Part shown: positions 63,390-64,000 of the stretch, piece after piece
How the letters are laid out: each line of letters opens with the position of its first letter
How positions within the stretch are numbered: position 1 is the stretch's first letter
DNA from: Paramacrobiotus metropolitanus
Lineage: Eukaryota > Tardigrada > Eutardigrada > Parachela > Macrobiotidae
Assembly (NCBI RefSeq): GCF_019649055.1
Contig: NW_026570315.1
Coordinates: 124,001-188,000 of the forward strand
Direction: 5' to 3'
Length of the DNA: 64,000 nt
Notes under the pieces: model-generated
Told to the model about the DNA's origin: nothing
The model's database searches: none
What the model saw: only the letters and a program-made list of their open reading frames with translations
Position numbers and translations under genes: made by a program

Positions 63390-64000
63390 CTGTATAAAAA
63401 GTATATGCGGGCAAAACGTTTGAAATTGTGATCCCGTTGCAGATCGAGATTATTTTATAAATAATAGAAGTGAGCTCGTCGGTTAATTTACTGGGTCACT
63501 GCTGATAGGTGAAGTGGTCACTGCACATTTCTTGTGACAGTCTGTTCATGTGCATCCAACTTCTTCAAGAAATAATTACTAATTGCGCCCTGCTAGACAC
63601 AAATTCCTAGTGATTTGGTAGCTGTCCCGGAATCAATTGTTCGCTAAAAATTGTTTTTCAGAATAGTTTGCCTACACTGAGCCTTCGGTTGCACTGCTGT
63701 ACTAAAAGTCTGTATAGTATACAGTACCTATATATTATACAAGCCGAGCACGGATATTACGCGCACGTGTACTTTATAAAAATGGTTACGCATATCCATC
63801 TACGCATAGCTCATTCGGCTTTATCGGTGTAACTATATTTATAAGGTCCACTGAAAAACAATATGAAATGGCCGATAATAATTCAGAAATTGCGCACATA
63901 ATATCTTTTACACAAATTAGACAATAATTATAGCTCTTTGTAAATAAAAGCACACTTGCAGATATGCAACTATGGTGCGGGACGGTGATTCAAAAGCCTG
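63390..64000. other. Right edge, possible upstream exons not resolved
   Basis: Should contain the 5' part of the spliced gene or lie upstream of it. No exon could be supported by eye. Confidence 0.25.

Overview
The window is animal (metazoan) nuclear DNA, most likely from a small invertebrate, and is dominated by mobile elements. The evidence is a full Polinton/Maverick element, a Ty3/gypsy retrotransposon with LTRs, a tRNA-derived SINE-like insertion, a MULE-type transposase fragment, and genes broken by short GT-AG introns of 42-75 nt. I cannot name the species. Nothing looks bacterial: there are no operons with Shine-Dalgarno sites.

Layout. (1) 1-5 kb: decayed plus-strand reading frames of an unrecognised element or gene with a zinc-binding N-terminus and an RS-rich middle, threaded with many AAAGGTCA copies that switch to the opposite strand after 4.5 kb. 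(2) 5-11.2 kb: mostly unassigned DNA with a degenerate duplicated block and a dispersed repeat. (3) 11,268-27,892: a 16.6 kb Polinton with about 1.2 kb terminal inverted repeats starting AG and a near-perfect 6 bp target duplication (GTCCAT/GTCCTT). It carries the virion and replication set (packaging ATPase, retroviral-type integrase, major and minor capsid proteins, adenain-type protease, spliced protein-primed DNA polymerase B). It also carries two unusual genes: an ANP32-like leucine-rich-repeat protein beside the left TIR, and a complete two-repeat TATA-binding-protein-like protein. A 662 bp internal inversion between two CCGG sites cuts the integrase and minor capsid genes. Other damage (stops, frameshifts, a lost catalytic Asp) shows the copy is dead, although the ATPase, major capsid, TBP-like and ANP32-like frames are open.

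(4) 27.9-44.5 kb: a nest of insertions. Two copies of a gag-like gene (possibly from a DIRS-type element) lie head to head. The right copy took a 248 bp SINE-like insertion and then an 11.5 kb minus-strand Ty3/gypsy element (32,178-43,669, TSD CAGC). The left copy preserves the empty site for both. Short tandem arrays built on GGCCGAAATG bracket the nest in opposite orientations. (5) 44.5-64 kb: largely non-coding, AT-rich DNA. It holds one intact glycosyltransferase-92-type gene (48,775-49,944, minus), a foldback element, several perfect hairpins, minisatellites, a truncated MULE transposase, a TA-flanked MITE-like element and, at the right end, three exons of an unidentified spliced gene on the minus strand.

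How the genes work together: in the Polinton, most left-half genes run rightward (packaging, integration, capsid, protease) and polymerase B runs leftward from the right TIR. Each TIR ends with an inward TATAAA about 140 bp before the first gene. A divergent promoter at 20.7-20.96 kb drives an unknown minus-strand gene on one side and the tandem leading to the TBP-like gene on the other. The TBP-like and polymerase genes converge with almost abutting poly(A) signals. A virus-encoded TBP could give this element its own promoter recognition; that is inference.
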